NCBI GenBank assembly: GCA_003154115.1
Contig: PMCF01000343.1
Span: 1-35,317 of the forward strand
Direction: 5' to 3'
DNA: 35,317 nucleotides
Origin: Anaerolineae bacterium
Lineage (GTDB): Bacteria; Chloroflexota; Anaerolineae; Fen-1058
Shown here: in pieces, positions 25,965 to 33,985 of the stretch
How the letters are laid out: each line of letters opens with the position of its first letter
How positions within the stretch are numbered: position 1 is the stretch's first letter
Made by a program: the position numbers and the translations under genes
Notes under the pieces: model-generated
What the model was told of the DNA's origin: nothing
Databases searched by the model: none
What the model saw: the letters and a program-made list of their open reading frames with translations, nothing else

Positions 25965-25993
25965 GATATAACGCGAAGATAGAGCCCACGCAA
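25965..25993 (-). promoter_or_regulatory. Promoter of the oxidoreductase gene
   Basis: Minus strand: TTGCGT (25988-25993), 17-nt spacer, TATATC (25965-25970), which leaves a short leader holding AGGAGT. Confidence 0.5.
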
Positions 25994-26023
25994 GGCGCTA
26001 TCCGTTTATTCGCTTTAACATCT

Positions 26024-26062
26024 GTTGACGGTTTTCATCTCACTTCGCGTTGTTGGCCGAAG
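26024..26062. repeat. Dispersed 39-bp repeat, copy 2
   Basis: It matches 18827-18865 at 33 of 39 positions, and GTATCGGTG follows both copies after a different gap. It lies between the oxidoreductase and the duplicated-domain protein gene. The word GCGCTATCCGTTTAT just before it also occurs at about 5146. Confidence 0.65.
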
Positions 26063-26106
26063 TATCGGTGGCATGGCGCGGCTGAGTCGCCAATAGCGGG
26101 TCTTCA

Positions 26107-26742
26107 TTACATCCCTGCGTCATCATTTCCTGGTGCGACCATATGACGAAAGTCCCCAGGGATCAAATCCAAATTGCCAGTTGCTTTACACCAGTTGCTC
26201 ACACCAACTGCAGTATCAAACCATATCCTCGATAGATATTTTTGATAATTTTCGAATACCTTCTTGACTAGCGTTACCACTTCAGATCGTGGAGCTTCTT
26301 TTGCTTCACTCAATCTAAGCCATTCTCGGACAACATCCAATCCAATTGCCCACGCTTCACTGCTTGGGTCCTCACGGTTGTATTGTTCAAAAAATCTAAC
26401 GACGGTATGAGCGTATTCCAACGGTGTTGCTGTGAAATAGATTTCGGTTCGCACACCTTCTGATGCAAAAAATACCTCAGGAGGCAGAATAGGTATGCCT
26501 TTTGTGCTTATCCAATGATAAGCCCCTAGCGCCAGATCATACCACCCGCTCGTTCTATATCTATTGGCATGAACAACGTCTATAAATGTAGACAGTTCGG
26601 CTTGTGATGCATTATCGTTGTCGATCAAGCGAAGCCATTCTTGCGCGGTGCGCAATCCTTTCCACCAGACTTCTCGATCATTCTCGCGTGCGATGCGCTC
26701 GAAGTATCCTACCAAATTTTCTGCATGCTCACGTGCTTCCAT
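26107..26742 (-). CDS. Hypothetical protein of two tandem helical domains
   Basis: A 211-residue protein I do not recognise. It is an internal duplication: residues 6-91 and 110-198 align throughout (LVGYFERIARE with VVRFFEQYNRE, AQEWLRLID with VREWLRLSE, GWYDLALGAYHW with IWFDTAVGVSNW, ILPPEVF with LIPGDF). Each copy is predicted helical, with conserved Trp and Asp, like a compact alpha-solenoid unit. There is no signal peptide or membrane segment. The start ATG 26742 has AGGAA about 10 nt upstream. Its DNA is clearly AT-richer than the flanking genes, which suggests acquisition by transfer. Its position between the oxidoreductase and xylA does not tell its role. Confidence 0.7.
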   Translation of the reverse strand: MEAREHAENLVGYFERIARENDREVWWKGLRTAQEWLRLIDNDNASQAELSTFIDVVHANRYRTSGWYDLALGAYHWISTKGIPILPPEVFFASEGVRTEIYFTATPLEYAHTVVRFFEQYNREDPSSEAWAIGLDVVREWLRLSEAKEAPRSEVVTLVKKVFENYQKYLSRIWFDTAVGVSNWCKATGNLDLIPGDFRHMVAPGNDDAGM

Positions 26743-26983
26743 GCCGGCATATTCCTGTAGTGTAGCGATGTATAGAACAATTCAGTTGCATTCAGTGTCC
26801 GTCTTCGCCAAGGCTGTCCCACTATTGATTAAATGGAATACAGTCTGCCTCTCACGCTCTATTCTTGCAATGGAGTATAGCCCCATCCCTCGCACAACGT
26901 CAAGGACGTACCAAGCGCGGCGACTGCCAGTCGCCAACCATCCACCCATGACACCTGTCACCCCAAACTCGTGAATTTGCTAC
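26743..26983. other. AT-richer non-coding spacer upstream of xylA
   Basis: Together with the xylA promoter region this makes a 313-nt gap. Up to 26983 I see no gene, repeat family or RNA. The composition is like the gene at 26107. Confidence 0.4.
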
Positions 26984-27011
26984 TTGCCTCCCAAAGTTTC
27001 TTGAGTATACT
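26984..27011 (+). promoter_or_regulatory. Promoter of xylA
   Basis: TTGCCT (26984-26989), 16-nt spacer, TATACT (27006-27011). The predicted start, near 27018, falls inside the operator-like palindrome at 27013-27037. Confidence 0.6.
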
Positions 27012-27012
27012 T

Positions 27013-27037
27013 AATTTGTCTATCGGGTAAACAAACT
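27013..27037 (+). promoter_or_regulatory. Candidate ROK/XylR operator before xylA
   Basis: An imperfect 25-bp palindrome centred on 27025, with half-sites AATTTGT (27013-27019) and ACAAACT (27031-27037) and matching inner TA/TA bases. The half-sites resemble those of Bacillus xyl operators (GTTTGT/ACAAAC), but the gap is 11 nt against 7. Its place directly downstream of the -10 box is ideal for repression by the ROK protein encoded at 30044. Confidence 0.55.
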
Positions 27038-27055
27038 CGCCTTAAGGAGCTCAGC

Positions 27056-28222
27056 ATGACAGACTTCCAACCTAAACCCGAACACAAATTCACCTTTGGC
27101 CTCTGGACGGTCGGCAATACGGGTGCCGACCCCTTTGGCAAGGCCGTTCGTAAAGCGTTATCTCCCGTCGAAATCGTCCATCTGCTGGCCGAGGTGGGGG
27201 CATGGGGCGTGAACTTCCACGACAACGATCTCGTCCCGATCGATGCGACTCCCGCTCAGCGCGATCAGATCGTCAAGGATTTCAAGCAGGCTCTGAAAGA
27301 CACGGGGATCGTCGTTCCGATGGCGACCACCAACCTCTTCAGCGATCCGGCCTTCCGCGATGGCGCTTTCACCAGCAACGATCCGAAGGTGCGCGCCTAT
27401 GCGCTGCATAAGACCATGCGCGCGATCGATCTCGGCGTGGAGTTGGGCGCCAAGACCTACGTCTTCTGGGGCGGCCGCGAAGGCACCGAGACCGATGCGG
27501 GCAAGAGCGCGCTGGAATCCGGTAAGCGCTTTGCGGAAGCGTTGAACTTCCTGTGCGAGTACGCGCTCGACAACCAGTACGATCTCAAATTCGCGCTGGA
27601 AGCCAAGCCGAACGAACCCCGCGGCGATATTTATCTGCCGACCACGGGCGCGATGTTGGGCTTCATCGCCACGCTCGATCATCCCGAAATGGTCGGCGTC
27701 AATCCCGAGATGGCGCACGAGCACATGGCGGGCCTCAACTTTATGCACGCCGTGGCGCAAGCGTGGGGCGCGGGCAAGTTATTCCACATCGATCTCAACG
27801 ATCAAAACTATGCGCGCTACGATCAAGACCTGCGCTTTGGTTCGCAAAACCCCAAAGCCGCGTTCTTCCTGGTGAAGTTCCTCGAAGACGTGGGCTATGC
27901 CGGTTCGCGTCACTTCGATGCGCATGCCTATCGCACCGACAACCTCGACGGCGTGAAGGCGTTTGCGCGCGGCTGCATGCGGACGTATCTCATCCTCAAA
28001 GAGAAGGCGGCGCAGTTCAACGCTGATCCTGACATTCAAGCGCTGCTGGCGCAGATCAATGCCGATGATGGATCGTTGGTGCAGTTCAGCGGCAAATACT
28101 CCGCCGACAAGGCCAAGTCCTTGAAGGCGTATGAGTTCGATCGGGTGGCGCTGGGCCAGCGCGGCCAGCCATATGAACAGCTCGATCAGTTGACGATCGA
28201 TCTGCTGTTGGGTGTACGCTAA
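27056..28222 (+). CDS. xylA: Xylose isomerase
   Basis: A 388-residue TIM-barrel enzyme of the shorter (class I, actinobacterial-type) group that isomerises D-xylose to D-xylulose. Visible active-site residues are H55 and D58 in NFHDND, the metal site E182 and K184 in [12 protein letters not shown]218 and H221 in NPEMAHEHM, and D246/D249 in HIDLNDQ, followed by the HFDAHAYR Asp. FGLWTVG and VFWGGREG are family signatures. The start ATG 27056 has AAGGAG 7 nt upstream. It is first in a xylA-xylB unit (69-nt gap holding a strong hairpin) under a promoter with an operator-like palindrome. It is probably induced by xylose through the ROK regulator downstream. Confidence 0.97.
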   Translation: MTDFQPKPEHKFTFGLWTVGNTGADPFGKAVRKALSPVEIVHLLAEVGAWGVNFHDNDLVPIDATPAQRDQIVKDFKQALKDTGIVVPMATTNLFSDPAFRDGAFTSNDPKVRAYALHKTMRAIDLGVELGAKTYVFWGGREGTETDAGKSALESGKRFAEALNFLCEYALDNQYDLKFALEAKPNEPRGDIYLPTTGAMLGFIATLDHPEMVGVNPEMAHEHMAGLNFMHAVAQAWGAGKLFHIDLNDQNYARYDQDLRFGSQNPKAAFFLVKFLEDVGYAGSRHFDAHAYRTDNLDGVKAFARGCMRTYLILKEKAAQFNADPDIQALLAQINADDGSLVQFSGKYSADKAKSLKAYEFDRVALGQRGQPYEQLDQLTIDLLLGVR

Positions 28223-28225
28223 AAC

Positions 28226-28270
28226 TGAAGAGTGAAGAGTGAAAAGTGATTCATCACTCTTCACTCTTCA
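28226..28270 (+). promoter_or_regulatory. 17-bp stem hairpin between xylA and xylB
   Basis: TGAAGAGTGAAGAGTGA and its perfect complement flank an 11-nt loop. It starts 3 nt after the xylA stop and ends before the xylB ribosome site. The arms are themselves direct repeats of GAAGAGT. It could attenuate readthrough, or protect the xylA message and give unequal xylA/xylB levels. Confidence 0.8.
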
Positions 28271-28291
28271 CTTTTCATTGAAGGGGGTCTC

Positions 28292-29809
28292 ATGTCCTAC
28301 TTCCTCGGCATCGACGTTTCGACCACCGGCGCGAAAGCGCTCATCATCGACGAACAGGGCGACTTCATTGCCAGCCACACCACTGAATATCCATTGTCCA
28401 CTCCGAAGCCCTTGTGGAGCGAGCAGAATCCGCTCGATTGGTGGAACGGGGCGTGTGCCAGCATCAAGGCTGCGTTGGGCAAAGCGCATCTAGCGGGCGA
28501 TCAGATTGCGGCGATTGGCCTGACCGGCCAGATGCATGGACTGGTCATGCTCGATAAAGCCGATCACGTTCTGCGCCCCGCGATTTTGTGGAACGATCAA
28601 CGCACGGGTAAACAGTGCGAAGAAATCACGGCGAAAGTCGGCGGGCTCGATCGGTTATTGGCCCTCACCGGCAATCAAGTGCTGCCGGGCTTCACCGCGC
28701 CCAAGATCGTATGGGTGCGCGAGAATGAACCCAAGGTCTACGATCAGACAACGCACATCTTATTACCCAAGGACTATGTGCGTTTTTGTTTGACGGGCGA
28801 ATATGCCACTGAGGTGTCTGATGCTTCGGGCATGTCGCTGCTCGATGTGGAAAAGCGCGTCTGGTCGAAGGAAATGTTGAGCGCGCTGGAGATTCCTGAA
28901 GCATGGCTGCCCGTCTGCACCGAATCCGATCAAGTGTCGGGTCGCATCAGCGAGTCGGCGGCGAAGGCTACGGGTTTGAAGGTGGGGACACCCGTCGTCG
29001 GCGGTGGCGGCGATCAAGCGGCGCAGGCTGTGGGCAGCGGCATCGTTCAAGCGGGTGTGATCTCGGTGACATCGGGAACATCGGGCGTGGTGTTCGCTCA
29101 CTCCGATCATTATGCGGCAGAAGCGCAGGGTCGCTTGCATGCCTTCTGTCATGCGGTTCCCGGCAAGTGGCACTACATGGGCGTGATGTTGAGTGCGGGT
29201 GGATCGTTTCGTTGGCTGCGTGATGCGATCGGGGATGTGGAGAAAGCCGCCGCGCAGTTGATGGGCGTCGATCCCTATGAACTACTCACGCAGGAAGCGG
29301 CAACGGCTCCGGTCGGCAGTGAGGGCTTGTTGTTCCTGCCGTATCTCACCGGCGAGCGTACGCCGTATCCCGATCCGCAGGCACGCGGCGCCTTTGTGGG
29401 CCTGACACTGCGGCACGGCAAAGCGCACCTGGTTCGATCGGTACTGGAAGGCGTATCATTCGGGTTGCGTGATAGCCTCGAATTGATCAAGGGTCTCGGC
29501 GTGCCGATTACGCAAGTGCGGGCGTCGGGCGGCGGAGCGCGTAGCGCGGTGTGGCGGCAGATTCAGGCCGATGTGTTTGGCGCAGAGCTGGTGTTGGTCA
29601 ACGTGACCGAGGGCGCGGCGTACGGTGCGGCGTTGTTGGCCGGTGTCGGTGCGCGGGCCTATCGGTCTGTGGAAGAAGCGGTGGCCGCCACAGTGAAGGT
29701 TACCGATCGCACGGCGCCCATCGCCGCGAACGCGCAGGTGTATGAAAAACTGTATCCGGCATATCGCGGTTTATATCCGGCGTTGAAAGAGACGTTCCAT
29801 TCGTTGTGA
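28292..29809 (+). CDS. xylB: Xylulokinase
   Basis: A 505-residue FGGY-family sugar kinase that makes D-xylulose 5-phosphate from the product of XylA. The N-terminal ATPase fold opens FLGIDVSTTGAKALI. LTGQMHGLVMLD is the xylulose-binding signature, WNDQRTGKQ follows, and GGGGDQAAQAVGSG carries the catalytic Asp. The second FGGY-type signature region is SFGLRDSLELIKGLG and ASGGGARSAVWRQI. Length is normal. The start ATG 28292 is preceded by GAAGGGGG 5 nt upstream. It follows xylA in the same direction, and a 15-bp inverted repeat follows its stop. Confidence 0.97.
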   Translation: MSYFLGIDVSTTGAKALIIDEQGDFIASHTTEYPLSTPKPLWSEQNPLDWWNGACASIKAALGKAHLAGDQIAAIGLTGQMHGLVMLDKADHVLRPAILWNDQRTGKQCEEITAKVGGLDRLLALTGNQVLPGFTAPKIVWVRENEPKVYDQTTHILLPKDYVRFCLTGEYATEVSDASGMSLLDVEKRVWSKEMLSALEIPEAWLPVCTESDQVSGRISESAAKATGLKVGTPVVGGGGDQAAQAVGSGIVQAGVISVTSGTSGVVFAHSDHYAAEAQGRLHAFCHAVPGKWHYMGVMLSAGGSFRWLRDAIGDVEKAAAQLMGVDPYELLTQEAATAPVGSEGLLFLPYLTGERTPYPDPQARGAFVGLTLRHGKAHLVRSVLEGVSFGLRDSLELIKGLGVPITQVRASGGGARSAVWRQIQADVFGAELVLVNVTEGAAYGAALLAGVGARAYRSVEEAVAATVKVTDRTAPIAANAQVYEKLYPAYRGLYPALKETFHSL

Positions 29810-29814
29810 TTTTT

Positions 29815-29874
29815 AGAAACCGGGTTTCTCCAGTCCAGTCGTAATGAAGCGCGGAAAGTAGAAACCCGGTTTCT
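29815..29874. repeat. Inverted repeat with AGAAACC arms after xylB
   Basis: AGAAACCGGGTTTCT (29815-29829) and AGAAACCCGGTTTCT (29860-29874) are perfectly complementary 15-bp arms 30 nt apart, and each is nearly self-palindromic. They start 5 nt after the xylB stop and may act as its transcription end. A related word occurs at 35189-35203. Confidence 0.8.
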
Positions 29875-29878
29875 GCAC

Positions 29879-29987
29879 CTTAGAAGCCGTCAAAGAACAA
29901 CTCCGCAGATTGCTCCAGGCTGGATGGTCACACACCGCACTGCACGCAGTGGGTGCCAGTGTCCAGCCCCCAGCGCCGGATTTGCAA
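29879..29987 (+). repeat. 109-bp direct repeat, copy 1
   Basis: It is identical to 35209-35317 over the first 78 nt and differs at four positions in the last 31. It contains internal palindromic words, and ends in the GCCGGATT/AATCCGGC hairpin (29975-29993). It lies upstream of the ROK regulator gene. The copies are 5330 bp apart. Confidence 0.95.
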
Positions 29988-30043
29988 TCCGGCGGGAGCG
30001 TCGAAAGTGCGGACCTATTTCTTGGCAAGCCCTTAGTCTTAGC

Positions 30044-31300
30044 ATGTCACCTTCTCCTCATCCTCAACGGCGTTATCGCACCGGCGATCAAAACTGGGTG
30101 CGCGAACGCAACCTCTCGATCGTGCTGCGTTACATCTGGGAAGCGGGCGAGCCGATCGCGCGCGCGCGGCTGACGGAGATCAGCGGCCTCAATAAAAGCA
30201 CGATGGGCAATCTGCTCACCCAGTTGCAGGCGTGGGGCTTCGTGCGCGAGATGGGCACCGTCAGCATGGGGCCTGGCCGCCCCGGCGTGATGATCGATAT
30301 CGATCCCGACGGCGGACGATTGATCGGCGCGGAAATCGGCGTCGATTTCATCTCGGTGGTCTTGGCCGATCTGAAAGCGAATGTGGTCTGGCGGCGTAAG
30401 GTCGAAACGAACGGATTAGCGCGGCAGCAGGCCCGCGTGATCGAGTTGACCGAAGGACTGATCCAGGAAGCGATCGATCGAACGCGAGCGGCGAATCGAC
30501 GACTGTTGGGCATTGGGCTGGGCCTGCCGGGGTTGATCGATCATGCGACCGGCACGCTGCTCTTTGCGCCGAACCTGGGCTGGAGTCATGTGCCGTTCCG
30601 CGCGATGTGGCAGCGCTTTGGGGTGCCGGTGATTGTGGAGAATGAAGCGAATGCCGCGGCGTTGGGCGAGTACATGCTGGGCGTGGCGCAGCATGTCGAG
30701 GACTTCATTTATCTGAGTGCGGGCGTGGGCCTGGGCGGCGGATTGATGATCGGCGGCAAGCTGTATGGCGGTGTCGGTGGTTACGCGGGTGAGATTGGCC
30801 ACATGACCCTCGCGCCCGATGGCCCGCCGTGCGCGTGTGGCAATCGCGGTTGCTGGGAGACCTTCGTCGGCCCGACGGCTATTCTCGATCGAATCCGGCA
30901 GGCGGCACTGGATGGTCACACTTCATTGTTGCTGGCACTGCCGGAAGTCAACGGCGACGTCAGTGCGATTCGCATGCGGCATGTCTTTGAGGCCGCCGAC
31001 CGGGGCGAAACGACGGTGCTGCATGCGCTGGACGAGGTGGGGCGTTACCTGGGCATCGGCATCGCCAGTTTGCTCAATGCGCTCAATCCAAGTCTGGTAG
31101 TGTTGGGTGGTGTGTTGAGTTTAGCCGGCCCGTACATTTTGCCGCGCGCCCAGCGCGAGGTTGCCAGCCGCGCTTTGTCGGCGGCGCGCGCCAATGTCGA
31201 ACTCGAACTCTCCGCCTTCAAATTCGATGCGTGCGTGATGGGCGGCGTGAGTTTGATCATGCGCGAGGTTTTGAATAATCCTACGGGCTGGAAGGCGTGA
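30044..31300 (+). CDS. xylR: ROK-family transcriptional regulator, probable XylR
   Basis: A 418-residue protein from ATG 30044. A winged helix-turn-helix comes first (RERNLSIVLRYIWEAG, LTEISGLNKSTMGNLLTQLQAWGFV), then the ROK actin-like fold: GIGLGLPGLID, NEANAAALGEY, YLSAGVGLGGG and the zinc site GHMTLAPDGPPCACGNRGCWET. Such proteins repress sugar genes until they bind the sugar or its phosphate. The position 234 nt after xylB and the operator-like site before xylA make it the likely xylose repressor. The frame is open 40 codons further up, but that part translates the direct repeat and looks non-protein-like, so I start at MSPSPHP. No good ribosome site precedes this ATG, so the start is uncertain. 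Confidence 0.88.
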   Translation: MSPSPHPQRRYRTGDQNWVRERNLSIVLRYIWEAGEPIARARLTEISGLNKSTMGNLLTQLQAWGFVREMGTVSMGPGRPGVMIDIDPDGGRLIGAEIGVDFISVVLADLKANVVWRRKVETNGLARQQARVIELTEGLIQEAIDRTRAANRRLLGIGLGLPGLIDHATGTLLFAPNLGWSHVPFRAMWQRFGVPVIVENEANAAALGEYMLGVAQHVEDFIYLSAGVGLGGGLMIGGKLYGGVGGYAGEIGHMTLAPDGPPCACGNRGCWETFVGPTAILDRIRQAALDGHTSLLLALPEVNGDVSAIRMRHVFEAADRGETTVLHALDEVGRYLGIGIASLLNALNPSLVVLGGVLSLAGPYILPRAQREVASRALSAARANVELELSAFKFDACVMGGVSLIMREVLNNPTGWKA

Positions 31301-31341
31301 CATTGACTGTCACTTTGTGAATTTCTCCCATTGCTCCCGTT

Positions 31342-31381
31342 GGACGAGAGTCCAGCGGCTGGAAACGGCGGACTGTCGTCC
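31342..31381. repeat. Dispersed hairpin repeat after the ROK gene
   Basis: GGACGAGAGTCC (31342-31353) pairs with GGACTGTCGTCC (31370-31381) at 11 of 12 positions. It is a GC-rich intergenic element between the regulator stop and its terminator. Confidence 0.55.
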
Positions 31382-31417
31382 GCCTGGAGCGTAGCCCCAC
31401 AAAGTAATTCGATCTAG

Positions 31418-31442
31418 GCCGCTGAATTTCAGCGGCTTTTTT
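31418..31442 (+). terminator. Rho-independent terminator of the ROK regulator gene
   Basis: GCCGCTGA and TCAGCGGC form an 8-bp stem with a 3-nt loop, followed by six T. It separates the xyl genes from the kinase genes. Confidence 0.9.
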
Positions 31443-31476
31443 GTTGAGACCGTGCGTCATGGCAGACAGTTGGTGA

Positions 31477-31482
31477 TATACT
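31477..31482 (+). promoter_or_regulatory. Possible -10 box of the kinase pair
   Basis: TATACT lies about 90 nt upstream of the first kinase gene and just after the terminator. No clear -35 box is seen, so this is tentative. Confidence 0.35.
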
Positions 31483-31500
31483 ATCTGTAGCCGCGCAAAT

Positions 31501-31537
31501 TTTGCGCCGCAAGCTTTGCGCCGCAAGTTTTGCGCCG
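31501..31537 (+). repeat. 14-bp step triple repeat in the kinase leader
   Basis: TTTGCGCCG starts at 31501, 31515 and 31529, exactly 14 bp apart, joined by CAAG-type words. GCGCAAA just before it can pair with TTTGCGC, so the leader could fold in alternative ways. Confidence 0.75.
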
Positions 31538-31569
31538 TCACCACTTTTTCCACAAGGATGCGCGCCTCC

Positions 31570-33930
31570 ATGAATGACGCCAACGCCTCGCTGCCGGCGC
31601 AGTTGCTAGAGGTGTGCCGCGAGATGACCTCCACCGTCTCGCTGGAGCAGCTGCTGCACCAGATCGTTCAGTCCGCTGCGCAGCTGACGCACGCTGATGC
31701 GGCCGACGTTTTGCTGTATGAGGCAGAGCAGAACGAACTGCGTAGGGTGGCCGCCACCGGCCAGCCCGATCGGTTGTTGGACAGCCCCGTCCCGCTCGAT
31801 CGCTCGATCGCCGGAGTGGCATTCACTTCCGGTCAACCGGTGAATGTGCCGGCGGCGGAAGATGATCCCCGTAATTCCTCTGGCGAAGGACCGATTCAAA
31901 TCAAGGCGCTTTCACTGCTGGCGGTGCCGTTGTCCTACAAACAGCAGCGGCTGGGCGTGTTGGAAGTCACCCGTTGGCGCGCTGGCGCAGTCTTTGAAGC
32001 AGGCGACGTTGAACTGCTGCAGCTCCTGGCGGCGCAAGCGGCCCTCGCGCTCGAAAATGCGCGGCTGGAAAAACAAACGGCGCGCGACCTCGCGGTCCTG
32101 CAACAGGCGCAAGCGCAGCTGCGCGAGTCGGAAGAAAACTTCCGCAAAATATTTGAAACAGCGCCTTTCCCTCTCACTATCACGGTGTTGGAGGATGGCA
32201 CGGTGCTGTACGCCAATCAGTCGGCCCTCGACTTTTATGAAATCACTTCCGACCGGTTGTCCCGCCTCAATGCGATCGATGTCTATGTCGATCCGCAGGA
32301 TCGCGCTAAGATGCAAACTCTGCTGCAACACGCGGGCGGCTTCAAGAATATGGAACTGCGGGTCCAGACCCCGGTCACCGGCCATGAGAAATGGATTTTC
32401 GTTTCCGGGCGCGTGATTCAGTATCATGGCCGGGCGTGTCTGCTCAGCGTGCAGGTGGATATTACGGCCAGCCGCCAGGCCGCAGAAGAGCTGCGCCGCG
32501 CCAAAGAAGCCGCCGAAGCGGCCAATCGGGCCAAGAGTTTGTTCCTGGCGAACATGAGTCATGAACTGCGCACGCCGCTTAACGCCATTCTGGGCTTCTC
32601 GGAATTGATGGCGCGCGATGTCGGATTGACGACGGAGCAGCAATACAATCTGGCCACGATCAATCACAGCGGCGAACATCTGTTGAATCTGATCAACGAC
32701 GTGCTCGACATGGCGAAGATCGAAACCGGCCGTGTGGTGGTGAACCTTCGGCAATTTGATGTGTATCGCTTGTTGGACGAACTGACCGATCTTTTCCGGC
32801 TGCGCGCTACCGAGAAGGGCCTAACGCTGCTGCTGACGCGCGATTCCAGTGTGCCGCAGTTGATAGAAACCGATGACAAAAAACTGCGGCAGATTCTGCT
32901 CAACCTGCTTAGCAATGCGGTGAAGTTCACCGAGCAGGGCGGCGTGGGCCTGCGGGTCAAATTTGCCGACGGGCTGCTATGGTGTGAAGTGCAAGACACC
33001 GGCCCCGGCATTCTGCCCCAAGACCTTGAAACGATCTTCGAGCCGTTTGTGCAGACGACGCATGGCCTTAAATCCAAAGACGGCACCGGGCTTGGCTTAG
33101 CGATCAGCCGTCAATTCGCGCAGCTGTTGGCAGGTAATCTCACCGCTTTCAGTACGGGCGAGCCGGGACAAGGGGCCCTGTTCATGCTGCACTTTCCGGT
33201 GGGAGTACCCCTGGCGAATGCGTCACCCGCTCCCGCGACTGACTCACGGCTGAGCGTCGCGGCGCTGGAACCAGGCCAGCCCACTTGTCGCATTTTGATC
33301 GCCGAGGATCGTCTGGAAAACAGCGATCTACTGCGGTTGCTGTTGACGAAGTTGGGCTTTGAAGTGCGGGTCGCCGCCAACGGACTCGAAGCCATCAACG
33401 TGTGGCGCGAATGGCAGCCGCAGTTGATCTTGATGGATATGCGCATGCCGGTGCTGGATGGGCACGAAGCCACGCGCCGCATCAAAGCGACAGTGCCAGG
33501 GCAAGCGACGATCATCATTGCGCTGACCGCCGGGGTCTTTGACGATGAGCGTGAGCAAGTGCGGCGGGATGGCTGTGACGACTTTTTGAGCAAGCCCTTC
33601 CATCCCAACGATGTGGCCGAGGTGTTGACGAAGTATCTGGGGGTGCGCTTCATCTATCGGAGTGGCACCGGGCCGCTGGTGCCGCGCACCGCCAGCCCGG
33701 CGAGCGGCCGTTTCCCACTCGATTTAACTCAACTCGCGCAGCTGCCGGCTGCGTGGCGGCGGCAAGCCGCACAGGCTGCGCGGGCGGCCGACGCCGATCA
33801 AATCATGGCGCTGGCCGCGCAAATTCGCAGCACACAGCCACGCCTCGCGGCAGCCCTGGCCGACCTCGTGTTCAACTTTGAGTATGATGCGATTTTGCAG
33901 GCGTTGACAGCGGCGGATGGAGAGGTCTGA
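31570..33930 (+). CDS. Hybrid histidine kinase: GAF-PAS-HisKA-HATPase-REC
   Basis: A 786-residue soluble sensor kinase. A GAF domain occupies about 10-155 (LLHQIVQSAAQLTHADAADVLLY ... LLAAQAALALENARL), then PAS about 180-305 (NFRKIFETAPFPLTITVLEDG). HisKA has the His in ANMSHELRTPLNAILGF. HATPase_c has NLLSNAVKFTEQGG, DTGPGI and GTGLGLAI. The receiver has the phosphoacceptor Asp in LILMDMRMPVLDG and the Lys in FLSKPF. A C-terminal helical segment of about 80 residues resembles the tail found in many cyanobacterial hybrid kinases. The start is ATG 31570, 11 nt after AAGGA; ATG 31558 is possible but has no room for a ribosome site. It is adjacent to the next kinase gene (1-nt gap). Confidence 0.92.
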   Translation: MNDANASLPAQLLEVCREMTSTVSLEQLLHQIVQSAAQLTHADAADVLLYEAEQNELRRVAATGQPDRLLDSPVPLDRSIAGVAFTSGQPVNVPAAEDDPRNSSGEGPIQIKALSLLAVPLSYKQQRLGVLEVTRWRAGAVFEAGDVELLQLLAAQAALALENARLEKQTARDLAVLQQAQAQLRESEENFRKIFETAPFPLTITVLEDGTVLYANQSALDFYEITSDRLSRLNAIDVYVDPQDRAKMQTLLQHAGGFKNMELRVQTPVTGHEKWIFVSGRVIQYHGRACLLSVQVDITASRQAAEELRRAKEAAEAANRAKSLFLANMSHELRTPLNAILGFSELMARDVGLTTEQQYNLATINHSGEHLLNLINDVLDMAKIETGRVVVNLRQFDVYRLLDELTDLFRLRATEKGLTLLLTRDSSVPQLIETDDKKLRQILLNLLSNAVKFTEQGGVGLRVKFADGLLWCEVQDTGPGILPQDLETIFEPFVQTTHGLKSKDGTGLGLAISRQFAQLLAGNLTAFSTGEPGQGALFMLHFPVGVPLANASPAPATDSRLSVAALEPGQPTCRILIAEDRLENSDLLRLLLTKLGFEVRVAANGLEAINVWREWQPQLILMDMRMPVLDGHEATRRIKATVPGQATIIIALTAGVFDDEREQVRRDGCDDFLSKPFHPNDVAEVLTKYLGVRFIYRSGTGPLVPRTASPASGRFPLDLTQLAQLPAAWRRQAAQAARAADADQIMALAAQIRSTQPRLAAALADLVFNFEYDAILQALTAADGEV

Positions 33931-33931
33931 T

Positions 33932-33985
33932 ATGAAACAATCCCCGTCTTCTGGTGGGATGAAACAATCCCCGTCTTCTGGTGCG
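33932..33985 (+). repeat. 27-bp tandem duplication at the kinase start codon
   Basis: Two 27-nt copies (33932-33958 and 33959-33985) differ at one base. Each begins ATGAAACAATCC, so the gene has two in-frame start codons, the second preceded by GGTGGG. Confidence 0.9.

Noticed and set aside
27001-27039. Exact Bacillus-type xyl operator
   Set aside because: The half-sites match but the spacing is 11 nt instead of 7, so I report only an operator-like palindrome.
29924-30043. 40-residue N-terminal extension of the ROK regulator
   Set aside because: It translates the 109-bp direct repeat and its hairpin and reads like random sequence; the winged helix starts after MSPSPHP.
31912-32754. 280-residue minus-strand frame
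   Set aside because: Antisense to the GAF-PAS-HisKA region of the hybrid kinase; no family features.
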